Below are positions 6,675 through 13,597 of a DNA stretch of 17,773 nt, piece by piece. Below the pieces are notes generated by a model. The model worked only from the letters and a program-made list of their open reading frames with translations. It made no database searches and was not told where the DNA came from. Origin of the DNA: JAICTV01 sp035634055. Its GTDB lineage: Bacteria; Planctomycetota; Phycisphaerae; Tepidisphaerales; Tepidisphaeraceae. Position numbers and translations under genes: made by a program. Position 1 is the first letter of the stretch, and each line of letters opens with the position of its first letter. The stretch spans positions 1 through 17,773 of the forward strand of contig DASQDR010000241.1 of assembly GCA_035634055.1 (NCBI GenBank), written 5' to 3'.

Positions 6675-7697
6675 GTGCTGTGCGGTTGCGGCAAGAAGCT
6701 CAAGGCGCCGGCGGCGGCCGCGGGGCGCAAGGCGAAGTGCCCCAAGTGCGGCAACGTGCTTACGGTGAAGGCGCCCGAGCCCGAGCCGGGCGAGGACGAC
6801 TTCGACGCCCTCTACGACCTCGCCGGCCAGGAGTCGACCGCCGCCAAGCGAGCCCCGAGCGCCGCCGCGTCGTGCGGCAACTGCTACCCGTCGATGGCGC
6901 CCGGCGCGGTGCTCTGCACGTCGTGCGGCTACGACACGCGCACCGGTAAGACGCTCGGCACCGTCGCCGACGTCGCCCCCGCGCCGGCCAAGGCGCCGAA
7001 GCCCGCGGCCGCGGGCGGCACGCGCTACGTGCCGCCGCTCCAGACGAAGGTGGACGCCGACAAGCCCGCGCCCAGCGGATCGCTGCTGCGCGGGACCATC
7101 GTCAGCGCGGTCTGCGCGTTCATCGGCGCGCTGGTCTGGTACGCCGTGGCGAAGGGGACGCACCGCGAGATCGGATGGATCGCCTGGGGCGTCGGCTTCG
7201 CCGCCGGCGCGGGGATGATGGGCGGCTACAACGGCCACAGCGTCCACAGCGGCTCCATCGCCGCCGCTATGTCGGTGGCGGGGATCATGGCGGGCAAGTT
7301 CATGGTCTTCTCCGCCATCGCCGTCCCGCTGATCAGCAAGGAAGTGGCCCGCTTGATCGACAAGATCCCCGACGAGCAAAAGGTGCAGGTGACGCTCGTG
7401 CAGGAGCAACTGAAGCAGAAGGGGGTGGACCCGGTGAACGCCAGCGAGTCGGAGCTGGAAGCCGCCCGCACCGCTGCCGCCGGCGTACTGGCCAGGATGG
7501 ACGCCAAGGCTCGCCGCCAGCGCGCCGCCGGGGGGAAGGCGGCGATGATGAAGTACGCGACGGAAGAAGTGATCGAGGGGCACCGCATGGAACTGTTCCG
7601 CCGGGTGATGTTCGCCGCGATGGACCTCCTGTTCATCGTGCTGGCCGTCGCGTCGGCGTTCAAGGTCGCCACCTTCGGCGGCGAGGTGGAGAGCTAG
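6675..7697 (+). CDS. Double zinc-ribbon membrane protein
   Basis: This 340-residue protein starts LCGCGKKLKAP and CPKCGNVL (first zinc ribbon, about residues 3-30). A second ribbon (CGNC then CTSCGYDTRTG) is near residues 67-90. An Ala/Pro linker follows, then membrane helices near residues 140-160, 165-180, 195-220 and 310-330, with a charged segment between (IPDEQKVQVTLVQEQLKQKG; AARTAAAGVLARMDAKARR). The N-terminal ribbon matches a planctomycete family whose first strand (ISVLCGCGKK) begins slightly before the GTG at 6675, so the real start may be a non-standard codon near 6645-6669; GGAGGG lies at 6650-6655. The membrane core resembles that of the next gene. Function is unknown; the ribbons face the cytoplasm in the simplest topology. 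Confidence 0.8.
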   Translation: MLCGCGKKLKAPAAAAGRKAKCPKCGNVLTVKAPEPEPGEDDFDALYDLAGQESTAAKRAPSAAASCGNCYPSMAPGAVLCTSCGYDTRTGKTLGTVADVAPAPAKAPKPAAAGGTRYVPPLQTKVDADKPAPSGSLLRGTIVSAVCAFIGALVWYAVAKGTHREIGWIAWGVGFAAGAGMMGGYNGHSVHSGSIAAAMSVAGIMAGKFMVFSAIAVPLISKEVARLIDKIPDEQKVQVTLVQEQLKQKGVDPVNASESELEAARTAAAGVLARMDAKARRQRAAGGKAAMMKYATEEVIEGHRMELFRRVMFAAMDLLFIVLAVASAFKVATFGGEVES

Positions 7698-7705
7698 CGT
7701 GCAGG

Positions 7706-7726
7706 GGCGCGGCGCTCGGCCGCGCC
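7706..7726 (+). terminator. GC-rich hairpin after the double zinc-ribbon gene
   Basis: GGCGCGGC (7706-7713) and GCCGCGCC (7719-7726) form a perfect 8-bp stem with a 5-base loop, starting eight bases after the stop codon. There is no T-run, so termination is uncertain. Confidence 0.35.
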
Positions 7727-7890
7727 GTGAAGGTCGAGCGTTGCCGCACGCGCGCGGCGGTTGTGCGACGCCCGCCCCGCGGGCTGCCCATTCCCGCGCC
7801 GCTGGCGATGTGTATCATCCGGCCGACGGAGCAGGGGAAGTTTGATGGCCGGGCGGCCGGGCCGGGTTGCGCGCGGGAGCGGATTCACGG

Positions 7891-8817
7891 ATGTCCACGG
7901 ACGGTTCAGTCGTCGTCACCTGCGGGTCGTGCGGGACGCGGCTGCGCGCGCGGCCGACGTTCGAGGGGCGGACGGCCAAGTGCCCCAAATGCGGGTCGAT
8001 GCTGCGGATCGAGCTTCCCGCCGCGGCGGCGGCGGGCTCGCCGCCGCCGCACGCGCAGCCCCACTCGCTGCCCATGGCGGTCCCCGCTCCGCGGGCGCTG
8101 GCCGACGAGGCGGATAACGAGCCGTCGGTGTCGATGTTCGATCCGTCTGACGTCTCGGACCCGCCGGCGATGCCGGCCGTCGCGCCGCCTGCGGTAGCGT
8201 CTACATCATCGCCGGCCGGGCGGGAAGCCGCAGCCTCGCCGCCCACGTCAGCCGCACCGGCCGCCGCGACTTTGGCGTCGTCGCCCGCGGCGCCGCCCGC
8301 AGCACCCGCGGCTTCGATGGCGCCCGCGACGTCGCCGGCCGGCGCTGTTGCCGCGCCGCCCGGGGTGGTACCGCCCGCCGCCGCGCCACGCTTTGCGCGC
8401 GCGGGATCCGGCGCGGCCGGCTTCGTGAAGGCGCTGATCCTCACCGCCGCGGTCGCCGTGATCGGCGCGTTCGCCTGGTACCTGATGGCGCGCTTTGGCG
8501 GGCGGGCGCAGTGGGTGGTGAAGTTCGCATCGCTCTCGCTGCTGATCGGCGTCGGCACCGCGACGGCGATGATCGGCGGCTCCGGGCGGCGGGGCGCGGG
8601 GGTGAAGCTCGCCGCCGTCCTCGCCGCCGTCGGCGCCATCGTCATGGGCAAGGCGCTGGTGGTGCTGCTGCTTCAACTCCCGCAGGAAGCGGGCGGCCCG
8701 CCCGACCCGAAGCAGTGGGGCCGGCTGATCCTCTCCGCCTTCAACGCGGTCGATCCGCTCTTCTTCGCCATGGCCGTTGCCGGCAGCGCCGTCCGCTTCA
8801 TCCTCGCTCGCCCGTGA
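7891..8817 (+). CDS. Zinc-ribbon membrane protein, paralogue of the upstream gene
   Basis: This 308-residue protein has an N-terminal zinc ribbon (VVTCGSCGTRLRARPTFEG then KCPKCGSMLRI, residues 8-40). A long Ala/Pro-rich linker runs to about residue 180, and four predicted membrane helices follow: around AGFVKALILTAAVAVIGAFA, FASLSLLIGVGTATAMIGG, LAAVLAAVGAIVMGKALVV and DPLFFAMAVAGSAVRFIL. The membrane core lines up with the preceding gene: both share GA(F/L)xWYxxA, a G-x-x-x-x-x-MxGG element, an MxGKxxV element and DxLFxxxAVAS/G near the end. ATG 7891 is chosen because the ribbon starts right after it; GGGAG lies ten bases upstream. No enzyme motif is visible, and the function is unknown. 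Confidence 0.82.
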   Translation: MSTDGSVVVTCGSCGTRLRARPTFEGRTAKCPKCGSMLRIELPAAAAAGSPPPHAQPHSLPMAVPAPRALADEADNEPSVSMFDPSDVSDPPAMPAVAPPAVASTSSPAGREAAASPPTSAAPAAATLASSPAAPPAAPAASMAPATSPAGAVAAPPGVVPPAAAPRFARAGSGAAGFVKALILTAAVAVIGAFAWYLMARFGGRAQWVVKFASLSLLIGVGTATAMIGGSGRRGAGVKLAAVLAAVGAIVMGKALVVLLLQLPQEAGGPPDPKQWGRLILSAFNAVDPLFFAMAVAGSAVRFILARP

Positions 8818-8926
8818 TGCGCCGCCCGCTCGCCCCGTGCAGGCGCGCGTGCGCGCCGCTCGTCGGCGATCGATGGCACGCGCGTCGCTGCCTCAACGTG
8901 CGGGAGCGCCAGCGGCGGTCGGCGGA

Positions 8927-8954
8927 TTTACTTCGGCACGACATTCCGTACGCT
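8927..8954 (+). promoter_or_regulatory. gatA: Candidate promoter directly before gatA
   Basis: TTTACT (8927-8932) and TACGCT (8949-8954) are 16 bases apart (4 of 6 and 3 of 6 consensus matches). The start point would fall near 8960-8962, a few bases before the gatA ATG. Confidence 0.3.
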
Positions 8955-8965
8955 TCGCCGACGCC

Positions 8966-10438
8966 ATGGCCGAGTATCCCGAAACGCTGATCGCCGCCCG
9001 CGACGCCGTCCGCTCCAAGCAGGTTTCCGCCGTCGAGCTGACCCGGCACGTGCTGGCGCGGATCGAGAAGCTCGAGCCGCAGATCCGCGCCTACACCTCC
9101 GTCGCCGCCGACCACGCGCTGGCGCAGGCGCGGGCGGTGGACGCCGGCGAGCGCGGCGGCGCGCTGGCGGGCGTGCCGATCGCGCTCAAGGACAACCTCT
9201 GCACCACGTTCGGCACGACCACCTGCTCGTCGAAGATGCTCGCCAACTTCCGATCGCCTTACGACGCCACGGTGGTGCAGAAGCTCGACGCGGCCGGCGC
9301 CATTTTCCTCGGGAAGACCAACCTCGACGAATTCGCCATGGGCAGCTCGACGGAGAACAGCGCCTTCGGCGCCACGCGCAACCCGTGGGACGCCACGCGC
9401 GTGCCGGGCGGTAGTTCCGGCGGGAGCGCGGCGGCGGTGGCGGCGGGGACGGCCGTCGCCTCGCTCGGCTCCGACACCGGTGGCTCCATCCGCCAGCCGG
9501 CGGCGCTCTGCGGCATCGTCGGCCTCAAGCCCACCTATGGCCGCGTGAGCCGCTACGGGCTGGTCGCCTTCGCTTCATCGCTTGACCAGGTCGGGCCGTT
9601 CGGGCGCACCGTCGCCGACTGCGCGGCGCTGATGAACGTCATTGCCGGGCACGACCCGCGCGACAGCACGGCGGTCGCCGACGCACCGCCGGATTACCGG
9701 GTCGACCTCGAGCAGCCCCTGAAGGGTCTGCGCGTTGGCTTGGCACGTGAGTACGCGCTGCCGGACGGGCTGGACGCGCAGGTACGCCGCGCGTTCGACG
9801 CCGCCGTAGCTACCTACCGCGCGCTGGGCGCGACGATCGTCGACGTCTCGCTCCCGCACGCGGAGTACGGCATCGCCGCGTATTACGTCATCGCCCCCTG
9901 CGAGGCGTCGAGCAACCTTGCTCGCTACGACGGCGTCCACTTCGGCCACCGCACGAAGCAGCCGGTCAGCGACATCGTGGAGCTGTTCTCCAAATCGCGC
10001 GCCGAGGGGTTCGGCGACGAGGTGCAGCGCCGCATCATGATCGGCACCTACGCCTTGAGCAGCGGCTATTACGACGCCTACTACCTCCGCGCGCTCAAGA
10101 TGCGGGCGCTGATCAAGCGCGACTTCGACCGGGCGTTCGGGCAGTGCGACGTGATCGCGACGCCCACCTCGCCGACGCCCGCGTTCAAGATCGGCGAGAA
10201 GAGCGGCGACCCGCTGTCGATGTACCTGGCCGACGTGTTCACCGTCACCTGCAACATCGCCGGCCTGCCCGGCATCAGCGTCCCCTGCGGCTTCACCGAC
10301 GGCTCGACCAGCGACGGCAACCCGCTCCCGATCGGCCTGCAACTGCTCGGCCCGACCTTCAGCGAGCCCACGCTGCTCCGGGCCGCGCGGATGTACGAGG
10401 CGGCGACCGACTGGCACACGCGCCGGCCCGCGCTATGA
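8966..10438 (+). CDS. gatA: Aspartyl/glutamyl-tRNA amidotransferase subunit A
   Basis: GatA is the amidase subunit of GatCAB; it hydrolyses glutamine and passes ammonia to GatB for transamidation of misacylated tRNA. The 490-residue length is normal. The amidase-signature triad is present: Lys75 (in IALKDNL), Ser150 (in PGGSSGGSAA) and the nucleophile Ser174 (in SDTGGSIRQPA), with the same spacing as Lys79/Ser154/Ser178 of the S. aureus enzyme. KPTYGRVSRYGLVAFASSLD and ALSSGYYDAYY are also family blocks. ATG 8966 is chosen because the homology begins there; the frame upstream of it has no family signature. There is no Shine-Dalgarno sequence in front (TTCGCCGACGCC). The stop overlaps the ATG of a GNAT-like fragment (ATGA). 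gatC is far upstream and gatB is absent. Confidence 0.97.
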   Translation: MAEYPETLIAARDAVRSKQVSAVELTRHVLARIEKLEPQIRAYTSVAADHALAQARAVDAGERGGALAGVPIALKDNLCTTFGTTTCSSKMLANFRSPYDATVVQKLDAAGAIFLGKTNLDEFAMGSSTENSAFGATRNPWDATRVPGGSSGGSAAAVAAGTAVASLGSDTGGSIRQPAALCGIVGLKPTYGRVSRYGLVAFASSLDQVGPFGRTVADCAALMNVIAGHDPRDSTAVADAPPDYRVDLEQPLKGLRVGLAREYALPDGLDAQVRRAFDAAVATYRALGATIVDVSLPHAEYGIAAYYVIAPCEASSNLARYDGVHFGHRTKQPVSDIVELFSKSRAEGFGDEVQRRIMIGTYALSSGYYDAYYLRALKMRALIKRDFDRAFGQCDVIATPTSPTPAFKIGEKSGDPLSMYLADVFTVTCNIAGLPGISVPCGFTDGSTSDGNPLPIGLQLLGPTFSEPTLLRAARMYEAATDWHTRRPAL

Positions 10439-10560
10439 CCCGCGACGAGATCACCCTCCGGGCGCTCCGGCCCGACGACGCGAAAAAGCTGAGCGAACGT
10501 CGGCTGGAGGCGCTGCGGCTGCACCCGGCCGCCCTCAGCGCCGACCTGGGCGCAAGCCCA
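10435..10560 (+). pseudogene. Cut-off N-terminus of a GNAT-family acetyltransferase
   Basis: The ATG overlaps the gatA stop codon (ATGA), the usual sign of translational coupling. The first 40 or so residues (ITLRALRPDDAKKL, then RRLEALRLHPAALSADL) match the start of GNAT N-acetyltransferases, where a beta strand is followed by PxDA and the LRLEALxxHPxAF helix. After about residue 42 the sequence turns into GASPSAAGG and then an Ala/Gly-rich string that is simply the opposite strand of the kelch gene's C-terminus. The frame stays open to 10917, but no acetyl-CoA-binding motif (Q/RxxGxG/A) is found, so the fragment cannot be an active enzyme. A deletion or rearrangement that joined the kelch gene to this site is the simplest explanation. 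GNAT identity rests on a short stretch. Confidence 0.55.
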
Positions 10561-10592
10561 AGTGCGGCCGGGGGAATAGAAGCCAGTCCCGC

Positions 10593-12740
10593 CTACGATT
10601 GCGCTTCGGGCGCGACCGGGGCCGGATCGACGCTGACGATCACCGGCGCCGGCTCAACGGGCGCCGGCGGCGCGGGCGGCGCGGGCGGCGCCGGGGGCTC
10701 TGGCGGGGCGGGCGGCGCGGGCGGCGCCGGTGGCTCTGGCGGCGCGGGCGGCGCGGGCGGGGTCGGCAGGGTGCCGATCCAAGTCGTCGTCGACGCGTTG
10801 GGCGTGTTGCCCGTGCTGCTGATGATCTGGTTCGGCGCGATCACGCCGGCCACCGACGTGCTGCGGTTGCCGGGGAGCAGGCCGATCAGCGACCACGTGT
10901 TGAGCGCGGGATCGTAGGCGTAGATGGTGCTTTGCGGCAGGTTGTAGCCGCTCTCGCCGCCGAGGACGATGATCCGGCCGTCCATGACGAAGGTGGAGGC
11001 GTTGGTGTGCGAGCGCACGACCGGCAGGTCGGCGACACGCGTCCAGGTGCCGGTGGCGGGGTCGTAGCAGTTGACCTCGCGCTGCGCGTCCTGCGCCGCC
11101 TCCTGCGAGTGCTGCCCGCCGACGCAGTAGATCTTACCGTTGAGCGCGACGGCGGCCGTATGGTTGCGGGCGTTGGCCAGCGGGGCGGCGGCGGTCCAGG
11201 TGGCGGCGGGGTCGTTCAGGTCGAGCACCCAGTGCTCGGCCTGGTCCTGGGTGCGCGCGCCGTTCATGCCGCCGAAGAAGTGGATCTTGCGATCCAGGAT
11301 CGCCGCCGACCCGGCGCCGCGCGCTTCGGGCAGGCTCGCCGCGAGCGACCAGGTATCGGTGGCGGTGTCGTAGCGGTGGACCAGCGTGGTCCCCTCGCCC
11401 GGGTGGTTGCCGACGTAGCCGCCGATCAGGTAGATCATCGAGCCGTCGACGACGACGCCGGCGTGGGTGATGGCGGTCGGCTCGTCCGCCAGGCGGGTCC
11501 ACGTGTCGGTGGCTGGGTCGTAGACGTCGCAGCGGGTCTGCGCCAGCGTGGTGCCGTCGCTCAGGCTCATGAACCCGCCGAGGACGTACAGCTTCCCGTT
11601 CACCACCGCGCCCATCGCCTCGGCCCGCGAGACGGGCGAAGGGGCGACGGTCTTCCAATCGATTTCCGGTCCGGCGACGGCCGGCACCACCTCGATTGCC
11701 GACAGCGTCGCGTTGCCCAGCGTGCCGAGGAACGCGAGGTTCAGCGTGCCGTCGGTCACGGTGAGGTTGAAGGACTTGGTGACGGCGACGCCCTTGCCGC
11801 CGGCGGCGGCGACGATGTCGAAGTTGTTCAGAAGGGCCTTGCCCTCGCCGGTCACGTTGAACGTGCGCCCGCCGGCGTCGAACGACGCGTCGGCGAAGCG
11901 CAGGCTGACCTTGTAATCGCCGGCCGCCACCGGGATGGCGTAGCTGAAGGTCTTGCCGAAGCGGCGGGTGGCGTACATCACGTCATCCTGCGTGCCGGCG
12001 ATGTCGAACAGCCCAAGGCTGGAACTGCCGCCGGAGTAGTACTTGTCCGCGAGCCACAACTTGCCGTCGGCGTCGAGGAAGGATTTCGCGCCGGCCGCGT
12101 CGATGCGGACCGTGCTGGCGCCGGGCGCGGGCGTGGTCGGAGTGGTCGGCGTCGTTGGAACCGTGGGCGGCGGCGGCGGGGGCGCGGGGGGAACCTCACC
12201 GGGATAGAGGTGCTCTTGCGCGATGACCTGCTTCGGCATGGCCGGGCTGGACCACATGAGCTTCGCGGTGGCCGAGCCGGTGTTGTCGAAGTAGTCCATG
12301 CGGATCTCGACCGCCTCGCCCGCCAGCAGCGGGACCGCCGCCGACACGTAGCTGCGCTGCGGCTGGTTGATCAGCTTGTCGATGACCAGCTTGCCGTTGA
12401 CCCACAGGCGGACGCCGTCGTCGGTGGTGGTGGAGAAGGTGTAGGCGCCCGTCGCCGGCGCGACGAGTTGCCCGCTCCAGCGCACGGCGAAGGTGTCCGG
12501 CGCGATGCCGGCGGCGGGGGAGGCGGTGCCCCAGGCGAAGTTGATCGCGGGGTCGGTCCGCGTGAGCTTCAGGTTGGTGAAGTCCTTGTTGTCGAAGTAC
12601 TGCCCGAGCAGCCCGGTGCCATGATCGTGGCCGGCGTGGAACAGGACGCGCGATTCCAACGGCTCGATCGAGACTGGCTTCGTCAGCTTCGTCTGCTTGC
12701 TTCGCTTGGTTGCCATGAGGTTCTGCCGGCGCTCCGCCAT
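10593..12740 (-). CDS. Secreted PA14/malectin-like/kelch-repeat protein with LEPR-XLL-type N-terminus
   Basis: This 715-residue protein begins with a basic segment and IEPLESRVLF, a variant of the planctomycete LEPR-XLL N-terminal motif. A PA14 domain follows (about residues 44-180: GLLGQYFDN, DGVRLWVNGKLVID, MDYFDNTGSATAKLMW), then a Pro/Thr linker, a malectin-like domain (about 210-353: RFADASFDAGGRTFNV, NLAFLGTLGNATLSAIEVVP), and five or six kelch repeats (about 360-655: KLYVLGG, YDPATDTW, IYLIGGY, IIVLGGE). The tail of about 55 residues consists mainly of PPAP/PPEP units. PA14 and malectin domains usually bind carbohydrate, and kelch repeats fold into a beta propeller, so an extracellular sugar- or matrix-binding role is likely; no catalytic residue is evident. 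The start could be ATG 12740 or ATG 12716 (MATKRSKQ); neither has a good Shine-Dalgarno sequence. It converges on gatA. Confidence 0.88.
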   Translation of the reverse strand: MAERRQNLMATKRSKQTKLTKPVSIEPLESRVLFHAGHDHGTGLLGQYFDNKDFTNLKLTRTDPAINFAWGTASPAAGIAPDTFAVRWSGQLVAPATGAYTFSTTTDDGVRLWVNGKLVIDKLINQPQRSYVSAAVPLLAGEAVEIRMDYFDNTGSATAKLMWSSPAMPKQVIAQEHLYPGEVPPAPPPPPPTVPTTPTTPTTPAPGASTVRIDAAGAKSFLDADGKLWLADKYYSGGSSSLGLFDIAGTQDDVMYATRRFGKTFSYAIPVAAGDYKVSLRFADASFDAGGRTFNVTGEGKALLNNFDIVAAAGGKGVAVTKSFNLTVTDGTLNLAFLGTLGNATLSAIEVVPAVAGPEIDWKTVAPSPVSRAEAMGAVVNGKLYVLGGFMSLSDGTTLAQTRCDVYDPATDTWTRLADEPTAITHAGVVVDGSMIYLIGGYVGNHPGEGTTLVHRYDTATDTWSLAASLPEARGAGSAAILDRKIHFFGGMNGARTQDQAEHWVLDLNDPAATWTAAAPLANARNHTAAVALNGKIYCVGGQHSQEAAQDAQREVNCYDPATGTWTRVADLPVVRSHTNASTFVMDGRIIVLGGESGYNLPQSTIYAYDPALNTWSLIGLLPGNRSTSVAGVIAPNQIISSTGNTPNASTTTWIGTLPTPPAPPAPPEPPAPPAPPAPPEPPAPPAPPAPPAPVEPAPVIVSVDPAPVAPEAQS
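10687..10758. repeat. Two tandem 36-bp units in the kelch gene tail
   Basis: Units 10687-10722 and 10723-10758 both begin GGCGCCGG and contain GGCTCTGGCGG; they differ at only two positions, by eye. On the minus strand they encode duplicate Pro-rich PAPPAPPEPPAP segments. They are embedded in wider 9-bp periodic GC-rich sequence (about 10655-10770). Confidence 0.75.
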
Positions 12741-13094
12741 GAAAAAAGGTGGCGGGCAGGAAGGCTAACCCACGCCCGGTCGCGCGGCGGGCGGATTCAC
12801 GATCGGCGAGAGCCCATAACTGATCGGGCGTTCCGGATATCCGGCGCGGCGGGCTTATGACCCGCGTTCAGAAAAACGCGCGGTGCGCGTGTTGCCAACG
12901 CGTGCGCAGTTATTGGTCCTGCGCGGCGCGGGCGGATCATGGTGATGTCGCGGGGGCGGCGCCGCGGCCGCGGGCACGGCGCGAAGCGAGCCAGGAAATC
13001 TGCCGGCCACGGTATCGCTGTTGCATCACGATCGGCCGAGGGCGGTGCGTTGGGTGCGCCGCCAGAATCACCGAACCCCTTCCGCGGAGCCACC
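12741..13094. other. Divergent intergenic region with several dyads
   Basis: These 354 bases separate the start of the kelch gene (minus) from the small membrane protein gene (plus). They contain a perfect 12-bp palindrome CCGGATATCCGG (12833-12844), a GCGGG/CCCGC stem with a 7-base loop (12849-12865), and an imperfect dyad (12883-12907) centred on GTTGCCAAC with 12 pairs, three of them G-T. I see no protein or RNA gene. The dyads could be regulator sites, but I recognise no known operator. Confidence 0.5.
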
Positions 13095-13529
13095 ATGCGC
13101 AAGCCGATTTCCACCGAGATGCACGGCGTGATCGATTACCTGACCGTCGGCACCCTCGCCATGTTGCCCAAACTGCTGGGGCTCAGCCGGCCGCTGTCGC
13201 TGGCGGTGCAAAGTGTCGCGATCACCAAGCTCTGCTACACATTGATGACCGACAACGAGCTCGGCGTCGTGCGCAAGCTGCCGATGAAGGCGCACCTGGC
13301 GATGGACTGCGTCAGCGGCGCAACGCTGGCGGCGCTGCCGTTCCTCATGGAGGAGGAGGACGAGGTCGCGACCACCACGCTGGTCGGGCTCGGGCTGTTC
13401 GAGCTGGCCAACGCGCCGATGACGCAGACGACGCCGTCGCGGCGTCACCTGCCGCGCCAAGCCGTCCGCGGCGTCGCCCGCAACGCGCGCGGCATGACCC
13501 GCAGCGTGCGGCAGCGGGTTGGGATGTAG
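13095..13529 (+). CDS. Small integral membrane protein of unknown function
   Basis: I do not assign a function to this 144-residue protein. ATG 13095 has GGAG (13085-13088) six bases upstream, and the motif MRKPISTEMHGVIDYLTVGT looks like a true N-terminus. Four hydrophobic segments follow: DYLTVGTLAMLPKLLGL, SLAVQSVAITKLCYTL, AHLAMDCVSGATLAALPF and TTTLVGLGLFELANA, with an acidic EEEDE loop before the last. The C-terminal 30 residues are basic (RRHLPRQAVRGVARNARG). The pattern of paired helices with conserved His, Asp and Tyr resembles small four-helix membrane proteins (SPW-repeat-like), seen in many bacteria, but I am unsure. It stands alone, convergent with the zinc-ribbon gene. Confidence 0.8.
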   Translation: MRKPISTEMHGVIDYLTVGTLAMLPKLLGLSRPLSLAVQSVAITKLCYTLMTDNELGVVRKLPMKAHLAMDCVSGATLAALPFLMEEEDEVATTTLVGLGLFELANAPMTQTTPSRRHLPRQAVRGVARNARGMTRSVRQRVGM

Positions 13530-13552
13530 GCGCGCGGAGCGCTACGCGCGCC
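13529..13552. terminator. GC-rich hairpin at the end of the small membrane protein gene
   Basis: GGCGCGCG (13529-13536) and CGCGCGCC (13545-13552) pair perfectly across GAGCGCTA, which itself holds an AGCGCT palindrome. The stem overlaps the last base of the stop codon. It lies between convergent genes, so it could serve either strand; there is no clear T-run. Confidence 0.4.
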
Positions 13553-13597
13553 CCGTGAGAGGTCGCAAAAGGTGAGTCGAGAAGGTGAGCGGAGATT

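Noticed and set aside
7706..7726. Hairpin as a regulatory site or attachment site
   Set aside because: A short GC-rich stem right after a stop codon is common in DNA of this composition; kept only as a weak terminator candidate.
8777..8965. 63-residue extension upstream of gatA
   Set aside because: Ala/Arg-rich, overlaps the preceding gene's end, and is outside the conserved GatA start.
10655..10770. Possible CRISPR-like array
   Set aside because: Units are contiguous without spacers, and they encode a Pro-rich tail.
10599..12860. 753-residue open frame on the plus strand opposite the kelch gene
   Set aside because: Arg/Val/Gly-rich composition without any family motif; it mirrors a well-supported gene with recognisable domains on the other strand.
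12939..13094. N-terminal extension of the small membrane protein
   Set aside because: Arg/Gly/Ala-rich with no family pattern; ATG 13095 has a good ribosome-binding site and a conserved-looking N-terminus.
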